Both the position numbers and the translations under genes were made by a program. This document shows, in pieces, positions 1-5,528 of a stretch of 8,226 nt of DNA. The stretch is from Bacteroidales bacterium UBA6408 (GTDB lineage Bacteria > Bacteroidota > Bacteroidia > Bacteroidales > UBA932): assembly GCA_002439805.1 (NCBI GenBank), contig DJPQ01000090.1, forward strand, positions 1 to 8,226. Reading direction: 5' to 3'. Under the pieces are notes generated by a model, which saw nothing but the letters and a program-made list of their open reading frames with translations, was not told the DNA's origin and did no database searches. The first letter of the stretch is position 1, and every line of letters starts with the position of its first letter.

Positions 1-11
1 TTAAAAATGTT

Positions 12-19
12 TATATTTG
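12..19 (+). promoter_or_regulatory. Bacteroidota -7 promoter element for the first ATPase gene
   Basis: The sequence TATATTTG fits the Bacteroidota primary sigma factor -7 consensus TAnnTTTG exactly. Transcription would start roughly at 24-27, giving a leader of about 15 bases before the ATG at 41. The -33 element would lie outside the window. This motif decides the start codon: the in-frame TTG at 17 lies inside the promoter element and so should not be in the message. Confidence 0.6.
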
Positions 20-40
20 CGGACAAAAAGAGCTAAAGAT

Positions 41-1186
41 ATGATAAAGAACGAGGAATCACCTTTTGTTTTTGGCGTCAAGGTCAAAGGTGACGCATTC
101 ACGGACAGAAGGGAGGAGACTGAAAACTTGAAAATGAATTTCACCTACGGAGTAAATACAATACTCATTTCCCCGAGAAGAATGGGAAAGACATCGCTCG
201 TCGATAAAGCATGTTCTATCGTGGAGAGCGACAAGATAAGGATTGCAAGGCTGGACGCTTTCGGATGCCGCTCGGAAAACGATTTCGTGGACGCATTTGC
301 CACGGCCGTAATCAGAGCGACATCAGGCAAATGTGAGGAGTGGATGGAGAACGCGAAGATGTTTCTCAGCAGGTTTGTGCCTAAGATAAGCATCGGACCG
401 GATCCGCTGAGTGACTTTTCTGTCTCACTGGAGTATAATACCGACAACAAGACTACGGAAGAGGTGCTTCAACTGCCGGAAATTATTGCAGAGGAAAAGG
501 GAATCAAGATGGTCGTCTGCATTGACGAGTTCCAGCAAATCGGCGATTTCCATGATTCCCTGACATTTCAGAAGAAACTGCGCAGCGTCTGGCAGCATCA
601 GTCCAATGTGGCATATTGCCTTTACGGAAGTAAGAAGCACATGATGGAGAAGATGTTCCAGAATCAGAGCTATCCATTCTACAGGTTCGGAGACATATTC
701 TATCTGAAGAAAATCAGCGAGGCTGACTGGTGCGAATACATTTGCCGCAAGTTCACAAACTCCGGGAAAAGCATTTCTCCGGAGCTCGCGGGCAAGATTT
801 GTGAAATAACGGAGAGGTACTCATCGTATGTGCAGCAACTGGCATGGTTCGTATGGCTAAGGACGGACGGTTCCGCAACCGAAGATGACCTGAAATATGG
901 CACGGACCGCCTTCTCGACGCCTGCGAACCTGTGTTCATCCAACAGACGGAATCCCTTTCTTCCTATCAGATGAACTTCCTGCACGCCCTCGCCGACGGC
1001 ATTCACACCGGCTTCACGCAGAGTTCCGTTCTGAAATCCTACCGATTGGGAACCCCGGCCAACATATCACGCCTGAAAAAGTCTCTCACGGAAAAGGACC
1101 TCATAGCCATAACAGCACCCCGTACAATAGAAATCACAGACCCCATCCTCAAGCTCTGGCTCAAGAAAAGGGTCTGGAAAGAGTAA
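41..1186 (+). CDS. Archaeal-type AAA family ATPase with C-terminal winged-helix-like region
   Basis: This is a 381-residue predicted cytoplasmic P-loop ATPase of the STAND/AAA-like group often annotated as 'archaeal ATPase' or 'ATP-binding protein'. The Walker A motif is SPRRMGKTS (44-52), with Ser in place of the first Gly. Walker B is MVVCIDEF (157-164), with acidic D162 and E163. A sensor-like YCLYGSKKHMMEKMF follows at 192-206. The C-terminal ~75 residues (about 307-381) look like a winged helix and end in the family-typical ITDPILKLWL (365-374). I chose the ATG at 41 over an in-frame TTG at 17 because that TTG sits inside the -7 promoter element. The gene is alone on its strand and converges on a lipoprotein gene 32 bases away, with no clear terminator between. 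Such ATPases are frequent in Bacteroidales accessory DNA; their cellular role is not established and I do not assign one. Confidence 0.9.
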   Translation: MIKNEESPFVFGVKVKGDAFTDRREETENLKMNFTYGVNTILISPRRMGKTSLVDKACSIVESDKIRIARLDAFGCRSENDFVDAFATAVIRATSGKCEEWMENAKMFLSRFVPKISIGPDPLSDFSVSLEYNTDNKTTEEVLQLPEIIAEEKGIKMVVCIDEFQQIGDFHDSLTFQKKLRSVWQHQSNVAYCLYGSKKHMMEKMFQNQSYPFYRFGDIFYLKKISEADWCEYICRKFTNSGKSISPELAGKICEITERYSSYVQQLAWFVWLRTDGSATEDDLKYGTDRLLDACEPVFIQQTESLSSYQMNFLHALADGIHTGFTQSSVLKSYRLGTPANISRLKKSLTEKDLIAITAPRTIEITDPILKLWLKKRVWKE

Positions 1187-1218
1187 TTGGAACAGACTGA
1201 ACAGAAATACATTGACAT

Positions 1219-1614
1219 TCAATAGTATTCTATCCAATACTCCTTTACTTTTTTCGTACCACGGAGCTCTACATCCGGGTAATCTGAAGAATACTCTATA
1301 ATTTCTTTACGCTTGACTCTCTTCCCTGAATACGAATAAATGCAGGTCGAGCTAAAACCACTGTCTTTGAAAATCATTTTCCATTTAACTTTGCGCCCTT
1401 GACTATCATAGTCATACTCATACACAATATTTTCTGTCTCCTTCATATCAGAACATATTGATCCATTTTTATCAAAATATAACCCATCAATATATCTCCA
1501 GCCATCATTAACTTGAACCGTACTTGATGAGTCGTCTTTCTCGGACGAATCCTGACCTTTAGAGCAGCATGCAACAATTGGCATTAAAGCCATCAATAAA
1601 AACAGTCTCTTCAT
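1219..1614 (-). CDS. Small predicted lipoprotein, function unknown
   Basis: This gene encodes 131 residues. The N-terminus is a lipoprotein signal: Lys-Arg at 2-3, a hydrophobic stretch LFLLMALMPIV (4-14), then a lipobox ending in Ala15-Cys16, so the mature protein should be lipidated on Cys16. A Ser/Asp/Lys-rich linker follows (about 18-36). The rest is rich in Tyr and charged residues, including YEYDYDSQGRKVKWK, similar in style to the YD-type repeats of Bacteroidota surface lipoproteins. That is only a resemblance and I do not recognise a named family. The start is 7 bases after the stop of the upstream 107-residue gene, so the two are probably co-transcribed. The gene is markedly AT-rich compared with the efflux operon in the same window. 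It may be an intact small protein or the front part of a once longer one; the sequence does not decide. Confidence 0.7.
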   Translation of the reverse strand: MKRLFLLMALMPIVACCSKGQDSSEKDDSSSTVQVNDGWRYIDGLYFDKNGSICSDMKETENIVYEYDYDSQGRKVKWKMIFKDSGFSSTCIYSYSGKRVKRKEIIEYSSDYPDVELRGTKKVKEYWIEYY

Positions 1615-1621
1615 CTGAGCG

Positions 1622-1945
1622 TCAAAGTTTTATCCAACATTTGTTTGCAGTATAACTTCCAGAAAGGGTTCTCGAAAAACTTTCATTAGGAAGAGCCCTT
1701 AATAGTTCACCGTCAAAAGAATCAATCGCACCGCTGATTATACCATGAAACGATTTCATCGCCAATCCATTAGGGTGGCATGCGAGGTACACATCCGAAT
1801 GTCTTTCCCAAAGGAAATTTATCACCGTGTGGGCATCGATAATTGTTCCGGAGGGGACGGTCTGGAGAAACTCTCCGATTAGCTGTTTCAAGTTGTTCAT
1901 AAGTTCTGTTTGCTGTCCTCGGCTCCGGCAGACAGATATATTCAT
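1622..1945 (-). CDS. Hypothetical protein, possibly a small winged-helix-like protein
   Basis: This frame encodes 107 residues from the ATG at 1945, or 92 from an internal ATG at 1900 (Met16). The first 15 residues look unlike the rest, whereas from Met16 the sequence reads as a compact helical domain (LKQLIGEFLQTVPSGTI, then DAHTVINFLWERHSDVYL). The shorter form may therefore be the real one; neither start has a visible ribosome binding site. The end (SGSYTANKCWIKL) has the aromatic/basic finish seen in several small winged-helix domains, so a DNA-binding fold is a guess from pattern only. There is no signal peptide and no membrane segment. The gene lies immediately downstream of the structured region at 1946-2200, directly after its T-tract, and 7 bases upstream of the lipoprotein gene. 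I do not recognise a named family. Confidence 0.55.
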   Translation of the reverse strand: MNISVCRSRGQQTELMNNLKQLIGEFLQTVPSGTIIDAHTVINFLWERHSDVYLACHPNGLAMKSFHGIISGAIDSFDGELLRALPNESFSRTLSGSYTANKCWIKL

Positions 1946-2200
1946 AAAAAGAAAGTGTGGAGCCTGTATCTCGTCTATCCTAAAGAAGGTTGTGGTAAAA
2001 CCCTGTCAACAAATAGACGCCCCAATACTCCACACATGAATAGATATGGAGATATGGGGACACAAGATGCCCCGACCCACATAGTCTAAACACGGAAAGA
2101 GTGTCATCCGTCAGTCCTGTTGACATTGAAAACTACCACATTTTCTTTAAGGACAGTGCGAAAACACTTTCGTAAATATGTCCGTTGATTGCTCAACGCG
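1946..2200 (-). ncRNA. Candidate structured RNA or long structured 5' leader
   Basis: This stretch has no convincing gene but holds many perfect helices on the - strand transcript. From its 5' end: CGTTGA-GCAA-TCAACG (2183-2198, GNRA-type loop); a hairpin with outer stem 2151-2155/2179-2183 and inner stem CGAAA/TTTCG (2159-2172); and a long-range helix pair TGTGGTA/TACCACA (2134-2140 with 1991-1997) and TGTCAACA/TGTTGACA (2118-2125 with 2004-2011), nested with an 8x6 internal loop. At the 3' end, GTGTGGAG/CTCCACAC (2028-2035 with 1955-1962) and CGTCTAT/ATAGACG (2013-2019 with 1972-1978) close a domain followed by a T-tract (CTTTCTTTTT, 1946-1955). The long-range strands fall in the loop of that last domain, so the fold is either a pseudoknot or two exclusive states. 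A promoter lies at the correct place upstream. It does not match tmRNA, RNase P RNA or SRP RNA as I know them; a 6S-like RNA or a leader are alternatives. No covariation is available from a single copy. Confidence 0.4.
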
Positions 2201-2201
2201 A

Positions 2202-2234
2202 CAAAGTTACGAATATTTTTCACAAACGGACAAC
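2202..2234 (-). promoter_or_regulatory. Bacteroidota promoter driving the structured region at 1946-2200
   Basis: The - strand reads GTTG, then about 21 bases, then TAACTTTG (plus-strand positions 2202-2209), matching the TTTG / TAnnTTTG pattern of Bacteroidota promoters with 19-21 base spacing. Transcription would begin near 2195, just at the first hairpin. A second, weaker -7-like GAACTTTG lies upstream at 2255-2262. Confidence 0.55.
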
Positions 2235-2254
2235 ACTCGAAGAGTATTGAGTGT
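2233..2254. repeat. Inverted repeat around the -33 region (possible operator)
   Basis: ACACTC (2233-2238) and GAGTGT (2249-2254) form a perfect 6-bp inverted repeat with a 10-bp spacer. It sits just upstream of, or touching, the -33 part of the - strand promoter, where a regulator could bind. It is short enough to arise by chance. Confidence 0.25.
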
Positions 2255-2342
2255 CAAAGTTCTAACTATTTTTTGTGAATAGCAATCCTTTCGTGCGATC
2301 GCAGTCTGCTGAAAAATAAGATAACTTTCCAAAGAAATCCAA

Positions 2343-2374
2343 CTTACCGGCCAGATGGTGTCGCTGAGGAAGAG
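2343..2374 (-). pseudogene. 32-bp scrap of an ABC-2 permease gene
   Basis: These 32 bases match positions 4570-4601, inside the intact permease gene, at 30 of 32 bases and in the same orientation. The differences are two bases near the middle. In the permease the segment encodes LFLSGTIWPVS (residues about 292-302, the last central membrane segment). The scrap ends two bases before the TGA stop (2377-2379) of the AAA_14 ATPase gene. Homology does not extend clearly on either side. It is best read as a leftover from a permease gene broken during rearrangement, or as a captured fragment. Confidence 0.55.
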
Positions 2375-2376
2375 GA

Positions 2377-3654
2377 TCAGTCTTTAAGACACCCCACGGG
2401 AACGACATAGACTCCGTCCTTGCGGCGATAGGCATACTTGCCCACGGCGGTGAGAACCATAAGGAATGAAGGACGCTTCATCTTGTCCGTGTCAATCTTT
2501 GCTGCAAGTGCGTTGAGATTGTGCGCCCCCTCATCAATCAGCCTGTCTCCACCGAGTTTTATTTCAATTAGCCCATATCTTCCGTCACGCAGGTGCATGA
2601 CGGCGTCGCATTCAAGTCCGTTCTTGTCTCTGAAATGAAAGACCTGCCCGTTAAGGGAATCTGCATATACCCTAAGGTCGCGAATGCAGAGCGATTCGAA
2701 CATAAGACCCATAGTGTTCAGGTCGCCAATCAAGTCATTCGGTCCAAGTCCGAGTATGGCGGTACCTATGGACGGATCAACAAAATATCTCGTGTTCGAC
2801 GAGCGGATGGCCGTCTTTGAGCGAAGGTTCGGATTCCACGCCTCTGAGTCCTCTATGACAAATATTTTTTTCAGGGCTTCGATGTACGATGATGCAGTCT
2901 TTTCATTTATTGAACTTTCTTCATTTGGCATCATGTCCGCGACTATCGTTCCGAGCGTGGCCTGTGTCCCGATGTTTCTGGCATACGAACGCATCAGCAG
3001 CCTCGCAGTAGTTGAGTTTCTTCGAATCCCATCTACTCGTGAAATATCTTTTTTTGTCACGGCCTCCACATAATCGAACGCCTGGTCAAGCGCCGTGGTT
3101 CCTTTGAGACTACACGCGAACGGCCATCCGCCGCGGCATATAAGAAACGCAATATCACCCAATTCAATACTGTTCACGGCAGCTATGTCATCTGCGCTAT
3201 TGAACAAGTCGCAAAGGCTTACCGAACCGTTGGACTCGCCGGATTCATACAGGCTCATCGGACGCATTGTCACCCACCCGAAGCGTCCCGTTCCGGAATG
3301 CCTAATCTCGTTCTCGTCGGCCGGAACAGCAGAACCTGTGAGAATGAACAGTCCGGTACCGTGTCTGTGGTCCGCCTCAAAACGGATTGTGTCCCATAGT
3401 TTGGGGGCCAGCTGCCATTCATCGATGAGGCGCGGAGACTCGCCTTCCAGAAGCATCCTTGGATTAAGGTCCGCCATCCTGAGGTTGCCTTCCAAGTCTT
3501 CAGGTCTGTCCATATAAAGAATGCTTCTCGCCCGCTGTTCTGCCGTGGTCGTCTTACCGCACCATTTGGGACCCTCGATAAGTACCGCTCCTTTTCCTGC
3601 CAGTCTCCGTTCAAGAATCCTGTCCGCTATCCTTGCCTTGTAAACAAACTCCAT
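2377..3654 (-). CDS. AAA_14 / DUF4143 family ATPase
   Basis: This is a 425-residue predicted ATPase of the AAA_14-DUF4143 family, full length for the family. Walker A is GPKWCGKT (28-35), in the family's usual form. Walker B is PRLIDEW (74-80), with D78 and E79. The sensor is LFILTGSA (102-109), followed by GTGRFGWVTMRPMSLYESG (121-139). A winged-helix-like region lies at about 215-268. The C-terminal DUF4143 part carries a PD-(D/E)XK-like pattern: D343, E348 and D350, then EIK at 364-366. No signal or membrane segments are seen. The ATG at 3654 is 17 bases from its own -7 promoter element. Four 23-bp tandem repeats lie further upstream, and a remnant of a second family member lies beyond them. 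The stop codon is followed within two bases by a permease gene scrap. Such genes are numerous and mobile in Bacteroidota; a toxin-like or defence role has been speculated for relatives but is not shown here. Confidence 0.92.
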   Translation of the reverse strand: MEFVYKARIADRILERRLAGKGAVLIEGPKWCGKTTTAEQRARSILYMDRPEDLEGNLRMADLNPRMLLEGESPRLIDEWQLAPKLWDTIRFEADHRHGTGLFILTGSAVPADENEIRHSGTGRFGWVTMRPMSLYESGESNGSVSLCDLFNSADDIAAVNSIELGDIAFLICRGGWPFACSLKGTTALDQAFDYVEAVTKKDISRVDGIRRNSTTARLLMRSYARNIGTQATLGTIVADMMPNEESSINEKTASSYIEALKKIFVIEDSEAWNPNLRSKTAIRSSNTRYFVDPSIGTAILGLGPNDLIGDLNTMGLMFESLCIRDLRVYADSLNGQVFHFRDKNGLECDAVMHLRDGRYGLIEIKLGGDRLIDEGAHNLNALAAKIDTDKMKRPSFLMVLTAVGKYAYRRKDGVYVVPVGCLKD

Positions 3655-3670
3655 ATCCCTGTTTTTTAGG

Positions 3671-3678
3671 CAAATATA
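3671..3678 (-). promoter_or_regulatory. -7 promoter element for the AAA_14 ATPase gene
   Basis: The - strand reads TATATTTG, a perfect TAnnTTTG match and the same octamer as the one before the first ATPase gene at 12-19. The inferred transcription start is near 3664, leaving a leader of about 10 bases before the ATG at 3654. No good -33 TTTG is visible at the usual distance, so activation from the upstream repeats is possible. Confidence 0.55.
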
Positions 3679-3697
3679 ATGATTTTATTCAATCTGT

Positions 3698-3789
3698 TTT
3701 CCTCAGTTGGCCAAATTTCATTTCCTCAGTTGGCTAATTTTCGTTTCCTTAGTTGGTCAAATTTCATTTCCTCAGTTGGTGCATTTTCA
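3698..3789. repeat. Four 23-bp tandem repeats upstream of the AAA_14 ATPase gene
   Basis: Four direct units of exactly 23 bp lie head to tail: 3698-3720, 3721-3743, 3744-3766 and 3767-3789. The shared core is TTTCCTCAGTTGG, followed by a variable CCAAATTTCA-like tail. Unit 1 contains the palindrome TTGGCCAA; the others keep the half site TTGG. A period of 23 is not a multiple of three, which argues against a protein repeat. On the - strand each unit reads ...CCAACTGAGGAAA and the array ends about 20 bp before the -7 element. It could be an operator array or the footprint of a small repeat that slips in copy number. Confidence 0.9.
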
Positions 3790-3798
3790 CAAGGTTGC

Positions 3799-3827
3799 TA
3801 TAAACAGGTTTGTTAAAAATGTTTATA
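3799..3827. repeat. Inverted repeat sharing a 15-bp word with the window start
   Basis: TATAAACA (3799-3806) and TGTTTATA (3820-3827) form a perfect 8-bp inverted repeat with a 13-bp spacer. The right part, TTAAAAATGTTTATA (3813-3827), is identical to positions 1-15, just upstream of and overlapping the promoter of the first ATPase gene. It may be a regulator site shared by the two loci, or the copied promoter edge of a similar gene. The -7 element itself is not preserved here. Confidence 0.4.
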
Positions 3828-4045
3828 ACAGGATGGTAAAATGGGGCGAGAGGGACTACAATCCAGAAAGGTCCACCTTGTAGATGAGGTCTTCGGTATC
3901 CCGGTTCTTTTGTATGAACATGATCATATAGATCATATAGACGGGGATATATTCTACATTGCCAGTCTTATGGAGATTGTCATTGCAGAGGACGTAGGCC
4001 TTCCTTATTCCGTAGTCGGGTTCCAAGGCAAACTTATGCATCTTT

Positions 4046-4093
4046 TGCAACTTTTCCAAGGTATTTTCGGGGGTTTTCTGCAACTTTTCCAAG
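4046..4093. repeat. Short tandem duplication, 33-bp period
   Basis: TGCAACTTTTCCAAG occurs at 4046-4060 and again at 4079-4093, exactly 33 bp apart, and TTCCAAGG occurs once more at 4021-4028. Within the ATPase remnant this gives the repeated LEKLQK peptide. The period is a multiple of three, so the frame is kept. Confidence 0.6.
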
Positions 4094-4107
4094 AAATGTT
4101 CAAAAAA

Positions 4108-4146
4108 AATCGGGACACAGAGCCGGTTGAGCGGTGTGTCCCGATT
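4108..4146. repeat. REP-like 12-bp perfect palindrome
   Basis: AATCGGGACACA (4108-4119) and TGTGTCCCGATT (4135-4146) are perfect inverted copies with a 15-base loop. The arms resemble the GGGACA-type palindromes scattered in many bacterial genomes (REP-like elements). Further T/A runs flank the left side, so on the - strand the hairpin is followed by TTTTTTT and could also act as a rho-independent terminator. Confidence 0.65.
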
Positions 4147-4198
4147 GAAGTTCAGTATTTCAATCGCCACTTTTTAATAGCATATAGAGGAATTGAAG

Positions 4199-4297
4199 AA
4201 AAAGATGGAGTGCAAGGCACTCGGTGAAGATAAAACCGCAGCAACCTTATGGTTGTGAGGATTTTATCAAGACGAGTAACGCAGCAATCCGCTTTTT
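4199..4297 (-). repeat. Copy 1 of a ~100-bp structured intergenic element
   Basis: This is an imperfect inverted repeat with ends AAAAAG (4199-4204) and CTTTTT (4292-4297). Helices, from outside in: TGGAGTGC with GCAATCCG (4206-4213/4284-4291, one mismatch); ACTCG/CGAGT (4219-4223/4273-4277); GATAAAA/TTTTATC (4229-4235/4262-4268); and CAACC-TTAT-GGTTG (4242-4255). The internal loops AAGG, AACGCA, GCAG and TGA are shared with the other copies. On the operon strand the element starts inside the TAA stop codon (4296-4298) of the last permease gene, so it forms the operon's 3' end. Compared with copies at 6844-6943 and 7999-8097 the stems differ but stay paired. Confidence 0.85.
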
Positions 4298-5474
4298 ATT
4301 CAATTACTCTGCGGGCCTGGATGCGGGCGGTGATGAGGCAGTGGCGGCGTTCAATGAGCTCGTGGAGGCGGGAGGCGTAGTGGTTGCGCTCCCGGTAGTC
4401 CATGATGAAGGCCGTGACGCTGTAGAAGGCGAACTGGGAAATCAGCCCGATGAGCTGCGGACGAATCATCGGGAGAGTGGCGGCGGCGTTGTTGACGGCG
4501 TGGAAGCCCTGGATGCCGAAGGTCGACGGGAAAATCCATGAGACGGCTTTCCAGAACGGCGGCATGGAGCTTACCGGCCAGATGGTCCCGCTGAGGAAGA
4601 GACAGATGGAAGACACGAAGAGGAGTTCCACGAAGACCGTCTCCCTGTGGCGGATGAAGCGGCTGAATGTGAAGCTGAACGCCACGCAGTCGATGACGAA
4701 GAAGAAAATCAGCGCGAGAAGACTTCCGAGCTGCCCTCTCTGAGGCATCCCGAACATCGCCGGAACAACCATAAGGCACCAGAAAGCTATGCCGAAGTAA
4801 ATCAGCGCGTAGGCGGCCGCCCTTCCGAGGAGAGAGCCGTCGTGGGTGGCGTTGCCCTCACGCATCGAACCGTTCATCACGCTCACTCCGAAGAACATGG
4901 TCTGCTGGATGACCAGAAGAAGCGCCGCTGAGAGGAAGAAAATCAGGAACGACCAGTTCGTGTTGAACGGCACGTTCTCCTCCGCAGGGATGGCATCGAC
5001 CATCTGCGAGATTGCGGCGTCCGTCAGGCCTGTCATCGCGAGGCGGGAGGAGCCTATTGTGCGGAGCTCGTCAATCATGACATGATTCACCGCCATAGTT
5101 ATATTCTTGTAGTAGAGGAAGCTGGCCATGTCAGCGTAGGTTGAGACAGTCGCCTGCTCCATCTTCGCGAGCCTGTCGCCGTAGTCCTCCGGGAAGAGCA
5201 CTATTCCGTGAACTTTCCTCTCCTCAAGCAGCTGCCGGGCTTCCGCCATGGACACGCACCTGTAGGCAACATCCACCTCGCGGGTGGCGTCAATCTTCTG
5301 AATGAAGCGCCTGCTGTCGCTGCTCTGGCTCAAATCCACCACGGCGACCGGCATCTCATCGACTGTGCCCTTATAGTAAATCAGTCCGTAGATGACCGGA
5401 TAGAGCAGGCCTCCGAGGAGGAAGATGATGAGGACATATGAATCCGCAAATATGCGTCGTAATTCTTTTAACAT
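4296..5474 (-). CDS. ABC-2 type transport permease (second of the pair)
   Basis: This is a 392-residue inner-membrane permease of the ABC-2 type (ABC2_membrane_3-like), the class found in YbhS/YbhR-like exporters. It has one N-terminal membrane helix (about 13-34), then a large periplasmic domain (35-172) with the family-typical MPVAVVDLSQSSDSRRF near its start. Five membrane segments follow, at about 174-195, 217-241, 248-270, 280-302 and 340-358, then a basic cytoplasmic tail. It is the last gene of the operon, starting 54 bases after the stop of the first permease, with which it probably forms a heterodimer. The TAA stop lies in the end of a structured repeat element. Residues 292-302 are encoded by the segment duplicated at 2343-2374. 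No ATP-binding domain is fused. The substrate cannot be told; drugs, lipids or other hydrophobic compounds are typical for the class. Confidence 0.92.
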   Translation of the reverse strand: MLKELRRIFADSYVLIIFLLGGLLYPVIYGLIYYKGTVDEMPVAVVDLSQSSDSRRFIQKIDATREVDVAYRCVSMAEARQLLEERKVHGIVLFPEDYGDRLAKMEQATVSTYADMASFLYYKNITMAVNHVMIDELRTIGSSRLAMTGLTDAAISQMVDAIPAEENVPFNTNWSFLIFFLSAALLLVIQQTMFFGVSVMNGSMREGNATHDGSLLGRAAAYALIYFGIAFWCLMVVPAMFGMPQRGQLGSLLALIFFFVIDCVAFSFTFSRFIRHRETVFVELLFVSSICLFLSGTIWPVSSMPPFWKAVSWIFPSTFGIQGFHAVNNAAATLPMIRPQLIGLISQFAFYSVTAFIMDYRERNHYASRLHELIERRHCLITARIQARRVIE

Positions 5475-5528
5475 AATCGTATATTCCTATGTATCATTGA
5501 TATGCCGCATTAGACATATCGTCACATT

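Larger units (their letters stand above)
3856..4170 (-). pseudogene. C-terminal remnant of a second AAA_14/DUF4143 ATPase
   Basis: The frame encodes 104 residues. The part DYGIRKAYVLCNDNL followed by GNVEYIPVYMIYMIMFI has the look of the extreme C-terminus of DUF4143 ATPases, which commonly end in a G-x-V-x-Y-L/I-P-V/I-Y segment followed by hydrophobic residues. No P-loop, Walker B or DUF4143 core is present, so only about the last 60 residues survive. The region ahead of it is low quality: it is encoded by a palindrome (NRDTPLNRLCVP, 4108-4146) and by a 33-bp tandem duplication giving LEKLQKTPENTLEKLQKM. The tail after FIQ (KNRDTEDLIYK...) also looks like read-through into foreign sequence. 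The opposite strand is open over 3841-4227, but I regard that as a shadow. The neighbouring intact homologue at 2377-3654 suggests the module was duplicated or replaced. Confidence 0.6.

Noticed and set aside
17..40. TTG start for the first ATPase, adding 8 residues
   Set aside because: The TTG lies inside the TATATTTG -7 promoter element, so it would be upstream of the likely transcription start; the ATG at 41 is preferred.
1946..2200. tmRNA, RNase P RNA or SRP RNA
   Set aside because: None of their conserved sequence landmarks, such as the tRNA-like end of tmRNA or the GAGGAAAGTCC motif of RNase P RNA, is present.
3095..3517. 140-codon open frame on the + strand
   Set aside because: It lies fully antisense to the Walker motif region of the AAA_14 ATPase and has no recognisable features.
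3698..3789. CRISPR array
   Set aside because: The units are directly adjacent with a 23-bp period and no unique spacers, and no cas genes are present.
3841..4227. 128-codon open frame on the + strand starting with ATG
   Set aside because: It is antisense to the DUF4143-like remnant, whose peptide is recognisable. The + strand peptide shows no family features and is open mainly because of the palindrome and the in-frame 33-bp repeat.
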